DNA from: Oceanobacillus iheyensis HTE831
Lineage (GTDB): Bacteria > Bacillota > Bacilli > Bacillales > Amphibacillaceae
Assembly: GCF_000011245.1 (NCBI RefSeq)
Contig: NC_004193.1
Location: forward strand, 3,326,501-3,390,500
Length of the DNA: 64,000 nt
Direction: 5' to 3'
Program-made: the position numbers and the translations under genes
Shown here: piece after piece, positions 61,112-64,000 of the stretch
Position numbering within the stretch: position 1 is the first letter of the stretch
Layout of the letters: every line of letters starts with the position of its first letter
The notes under the pieces: generated by a model
What the model saw: the letters and a program-made list of their open reading frames with translations, nothing else
What the model was told of the DNA's origin: nothing
Database searches by the model: none

Positions 61112-61780
61112 TTACTGCGTGACATATTTACGTTCTGGCCGACCTACAATCCCATATTCCAATTCTGCTTTGGCTTTTCCAACGGATATTAAGTATTCCA
61201 AGTACCTTCTTGCAGTAGTGCGGGAAACGCCGATATCTTTTCCCACTTGATCTGCTGTCATGCCACTGGATTGTTTTTGCAATACTTCGTTCACCTTCTT
61301 AAGCGTCAGTTCATCAATTCCTTTTGGATATTCTTGTTTTTCCATAATTTCTTGTTGATTTTGAAAGAGCTGATCTGCCAGTTGCTGCGTAAATTCCCCT
61401 TGCGAACGGATAAATTGGTGATTTTTAACTGCTTTATTTATCGCATCTGCTAGCCGATCAAGCGCAATCGGTTTTATTAAATAGTCAATCACACCAGAAA
61501 GGTATGCTTTCTTCAACATTTCGATATCCGTTGCTGCAGTAATCAATATAATTTGCAGTGCTGCGTGTTCTTGCTTATATGTTTCAATCATATTAATACC
61601 AAGCTCATCTGGCAAATATACATCCAATAATAATAAATCAAATTTGTTTTCTTTTAACTTGGCTAATGTTTCATACGCGGTTGCAGCTCTTTCAATATAT
61701 TGTATATCTTGAAACTTCTCTAAGTATTGACAATGAATATCGGCAACCCGATAATCATCCTCTGCAACAAGAACATTCAT
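61112..61780 (-). CDS. CitB/DcuR-type response regulator
   Basis: The 222-aa protein has a receiver domain (Asp8/Asp9, phospho-acceptor Asp53 in LLLLDVYLPDELG, Lys near 104) and a C-terminal HTH (MTADQVGKDIGVSRTTARRYLEYL). It overlaps the kinase stop by 4 bp. By family it activates genes for citrate or dicarboxylate uptake, and the adjacent tctCBA operon is the natural target. It resembles the MalR homologue at 25.3 kb but is clearly separate. Confidence 0.88.
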   Translation of the reverse strand: MNVLVAEDDYRVADIHCQYLEKFQDIQYIERAATAYETLAKLKENKFDLLLLDVYLPDELGINMIETYKQEHAALQIILITAATDIEMLKKAYLSGVIDYLIKPIALDRLADAINKAVKNHQFIRSQGEFTQQLADQLFQNQQEIMEKQEYPKGIDELTLKKVNEVLQKQSSGMTADQVGKDIGVSRTTARRYLEYLISVGKAKAELEYGIVGRPERKYVTQ

Positions 61781-63363
61781 GATTCCGCTCCCCCTTTTTT
61801 CGGAATATACACGATAAATACGGTTCCATTCGGTTCATTAGCTGTTATTTCCAAAAAGCCTTGTAACTCTAATAAAGCTGCTTGTACAAGCGCTAACCCA
61901 TATCCACGATTCTGCCCATCTTTCGTGGAATAACCTTGTTTCATAATATTATCGTAATCAGCCGGACTAATGCCTGTACCATTATCAGCTACCTCAATAA
62001 CTAAGTCATTTCCCATATCAGTAAGAAAAATATCTATCTTTGGATTGTCTGTATTCACAACGGCATCAAAAGCATTATCTATAATATTACCAATGATTGT
62101 CACTAGTTGCGCTGTCATCTGTTCTGGCCATTGATAATTAATATGGCTACCTTCATTAATAGTAAATTCTATCTTTTTCTCCGAAGCTTTTGATAATTTT
62201 CCAATTAAGATTGCTTGTATCGTAGAATCACTGATTTGTTCAAATAGTACCTTCTCATAACTCTGCTGTTTTCCAACCTCTTCATGGATAAATTGCTTCG
62301 CCTTATCCGTATGCCCAAGCTGTAACCAACCAGAAATGACGTAGAGCTTATTGGTATACTCATGTGTCTGCGCCCGTAAATCTTGTGAATATTGCTGGAC
62401 TTCAGATAAGGTATGAATAAGTTCTTGCAAATCCGATCTTACTTGAAAGCTAGCAACTTTGCCTCCATAGTCCCCATCGTCATCTATTAATTTATAGCGT
62501 ACGAGTAATACGGTTTGGTTAATCGTTGTTTCAAAAGAACCCTCTCGATGTTCTTCAGTTAAGACATATGCTAGCTCTGTATTCGGTAGTACCTCTTGTA
62601 CCGGTTTGCCAATGACATCATGGCGTATATGTAACATTTCTTTCGCAGAGTAATTGACCAATGTTATATGCCCACGTTGATCGGTGGCAATTAATCCTTC
62701 TTTTATTGATTCCAGGATTGCTCCACGTTCTTTGTATATTCGAGCGATTTGATACGGCTCTAGACCAAACGTATCTTTACGAATACTTTTTGCTAATAAA
62801 AAGCTTCCTGCGACACCAATGATAAATATTAGCGATAACCATACTAAAAATCCGATAAGACCTTGTTTAAATAAAGAATCTACATAGGAAATCATATATC
62901 CGACCGATACGATTCCAATAATATCGCCATCACTGTTGAAAATCGGTGACTTCCCGCGTACAGATGCCCCTAAACTTCCATTTGCTATAGATACATAATT
63001 CTCCCCGTCCACCAAAGCTTGTTCATTATCCCCGCCAACCATTTGCATACCGACTTTGTCTGGATCAGGGTGTGTGTACCGAAGTGAATTACGGTCACCT
63101 ATGACGATAAACTCTGCATTTGATTGTTTTCGAATCCGCTCAATAAATGGTTGCAGCACATCTGCATCCTTTTGGTGTTCAATGACATGTTGCACTTCTG
63201 GAATTTCCGACACAGCAATTGCGGTAGTCAGTGCTTGCTGACCAATCAGTTGTCTTGTCTGGTCTCTTTCATAGGAAATATACAACACCATTACCATTAA
63301 CATGATGGCGGTAACAAGGATACAACCAAGCACAAGAAATTTTCTCTCTAACGACCATTTCAT
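61777..63363 (-). CDS. CitA/DcuS-type sensor histidine kinase
   Basis: The 528-aa kinase has an N-terminal helix (about 8-28), an extracellular PAS sensor (about 35-160, with VMQ-type YTHPDPDKVGMQMVGGD), a second helix (about 168-190), a cytoplasmic PAS (about 210-310), the phospho-acceptor His in RAQTHEYTNKLYVISGW, and an HATPase with IDNAFDAV and GYGLALVQAAL. The sensor class binds citrate or C4-dicarboxylates outside the cell. It is co-transcribed with the response regulator and lies next to the second TTT operon. RBS GGGAGGATAAGG precedes the ATG. Confidence 0.88.
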   Translation of the reverse strand: MKWSLERKFLVLGCILVTAIMLMVMVLYISYERDQTRQLIGQQALTTAIAVSEIPEVQHVIEHQKDADVLQPFIERIRKQSNAEFIVIGDRNSLRYTHPDPDKVGMQMVGGDNEQALVDGENYVSIANGSLGASVRGKSPIFNSDGDIIGIVSVGYMISYVDSLFKQGLIGFLVWLSLIFIIGVAGSFLLAKSIRKDTFGLEPYQIARIYKERGAILESIKEGLIATDQRGHITLVNYSAKEMLHIRHDVIGKPVQEVLPNTELAYVLTEEHREGSFETTINQTVLLVRYKLIDDDGDYGGKVASFQVRSDLQELIHTLSEVQQYSQDLRAQTHEYTNKLYVISGWLQLGHTDKAKQFIHEEVGKQQSYEKVLFEQISDSTIQAILIGKLSKASEKKIEFTINEGSHINYQWPEQMTAQLVTIIGNIIDNAFDAVVNTDNPKIDIFLTDMGNDLVIEVADNGTGISPADYDNIMKQGYSTKDGQNRGYGLALVQAALLELQGFLEITANEPNGTVFIVYIPKKGGAES

Positions 63364-63453
63364 TCCCTTATCCTCCCATACAAATAGTATAGCGACTATG
63401 GGTATAAAAGGTAAGGGGATACGAATAAATCAAGATAGACTATTTCTCCCTTT

Positions 63454-63864
63454 TTATGTATTCATCTCTATTCCGGGGTTGATCTTTTGAATTTCTTTGA
63501 TAAACAATTGCATCCGTTTTGGGGAAATTTGAATTACTTTATAGTTACCGTAATGAATCTCCAGACGGTGAACAGAGAGACAAGGTCCTACAAACAAATT
63601 CGTCGTTTTCCGAATCGATTTAATCTCATTGATATTAATGGACCACTTCATCGGACCGTAGGATATTCGAAGTGTATTATTATCAATTCTGTATCGTGTG
63701 TTGAACCAGATTGACCCTAGCAATAAAATCAAGGCAGCCATAACGAAAATAGCTACTATATCGACCTCAACATAGATGGATTGAAATATATTCCATGTAA
63801 ATAACAATATAAAAGCCCAAACCACAATGCCCATCAATATATCTTTTCTCGATGCAATTACCAT
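63454..63864 (-). CDS. Small membrane PH-domain protein
   Basis: The 136-aa protein has two N-terminal helices (about 10-28 and 35-52) followed by a bPH-like domain with WFNTRYRIDNNTLRISYGP and the INEIKSIRKTTN strand, resembling YyaB-type PH proteins of Bacillus. It should sit in the membrane with the PH fold on the cytoplasmic side. No partner gene is evident, and a GGGAGGTAGG site precedes the ATG. Function is unknown. Confidence 0.78.
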   Translation of the reverse strand: MVIASRKDILMGIVVWAFILLFTWNIFQSIYVEVDIVAIFVMAALILLLGSIWFNTRYRIDNNTLRISYGPMKWSININEIKSIRKTTNLFVGPCLSVHRLEIHYGNYKVIQISPKRMQLFIKEIQKINPGIEMNT

Positions 63865-63908
63865 TTATCCTACCTCCCTCCAATATGGACCTCTTATTTT
63901 TAAGAAAA

Positions 63909-63938
63909 AAGCTAACCTAGCATACACTAAATTAGCTT
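63909..63938 (-). terminator. Terminator of the gene at the right edge
   Basis: AAGCTAA/TTAGCTT closes a 16-base loop; on the minus strand it is followed by TTTTTTCTT, suited to end the partial gene to its right. Confidence 0.5.
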
Positions 63939-63960
63939 GTTAATCTCTCTATCTTTTATT

Positions 63961-64000
63961 TTAATATTTTACTTCAAACTTGGTAAGCTCAGTGTCTTCT
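63961..64000 (-). CDS. C-terminal end of an unidentified gene
   Basis: On the minus strand the last 13 codons read EDTELTKFEVKY followed by TAA at 63963-63961, and a terminator-like hairpin follows. The fragment enters from beyond the right edge and is too short to identify. Confidence 0.4.
   Translation of the reverse strand, partial: EDTELTKFEVKY

Overview
The window comes from a low-GC Gram-positive bacterium, most likely a Bacillaceae member close to Oceanobacillus. Gene order and families resemble Bacillus: ydbS/ydbT, a CotF-type spore coat protein, adeR-ald, MalKR-type two-component systems, LplABC-type sugar importers without their own ATPase, CcpA-type cre sites and strong GGAGG ribosome binding sites. 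The species assignment is inference. No rRNA, tRNA, insertion sequence, prophage or CRISPR array was seen.

Layout. 1-2.1 kb: an APC amino-acid permease (cut by the window edge) and an amidinohydrolase. 2.2-5.3 kb: a spore coat protein and the ydbST membrane pair. 5.3-19.6 kb: a long minus-strand sugar locus. It holds GH20 and GH3 N-acetylhexosaminidases without signal peptides, an LplABC-type importer, a seven-bladed lactonase, an amidohydrolase/deacetylase, a PLP ammonia-lyase of the glucosaminate type, a KDG-type kinase, a KDPG-type aldolase and a GntR/UTRA regulator. Read together these predict uptake of oxidised amino-sugar oligosaccharides, hydrolysis in the cytoplasm, and conversion of N-acetylglucosaminic acid to pyruvate and glyceraldehyde-3-phosphate. 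19.7-22 kb: an FMN riboswitch and ribE-ribB-ribH without ribD or ribA. 22.6-27.7 kb: malate uptake, malic enzyme and a MalKR two-component system. 28-31.6 kb: a VOC protein and a solitary Z1-domain ATPase, flanked by repeats. 31.7-36.8 kb: a YkvI-type transporter divergent from adeR-ald-alr. 37-38.9 kb: a flavodoxin-like reductase and a PadR/DUF4188 pair.

39-54.6 kb is an accessory catabolic region. It contains a CoA-transferase and HMG-CoA-lyase-like pair, a TIM-barrel isomerase/dehydratase, an IclR regulator, a tripartite tricarboxylate transporter (TTT), an ALDH/ADH/ThDP-enzyme operon, a Gfo/Idh oxidoreductase, a LacI regulator and a type I dehydroquinase. Four of its transcription units carry the same 14-bp palindrome, TTAGATCGATCTAA, just before the first gene. 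This defines a local regulon, probably of the LacI protein.

54.7-64 kb: a small XRE regulator, an RDD protein, class I fructose-bisphosphate aldolase, a YehR-type lipoprotein, a second TTT transporter with its CitST-type two-component system and a cre site, a PH-domain protein, and the tail of a further gene at the right edge. Two arrays of about 52-bp tandem repeats (28.0 and 56.8 kb) and a two-copy dispersed structured repeat (2.9 and 31.4 kb) are not explained by the genes.
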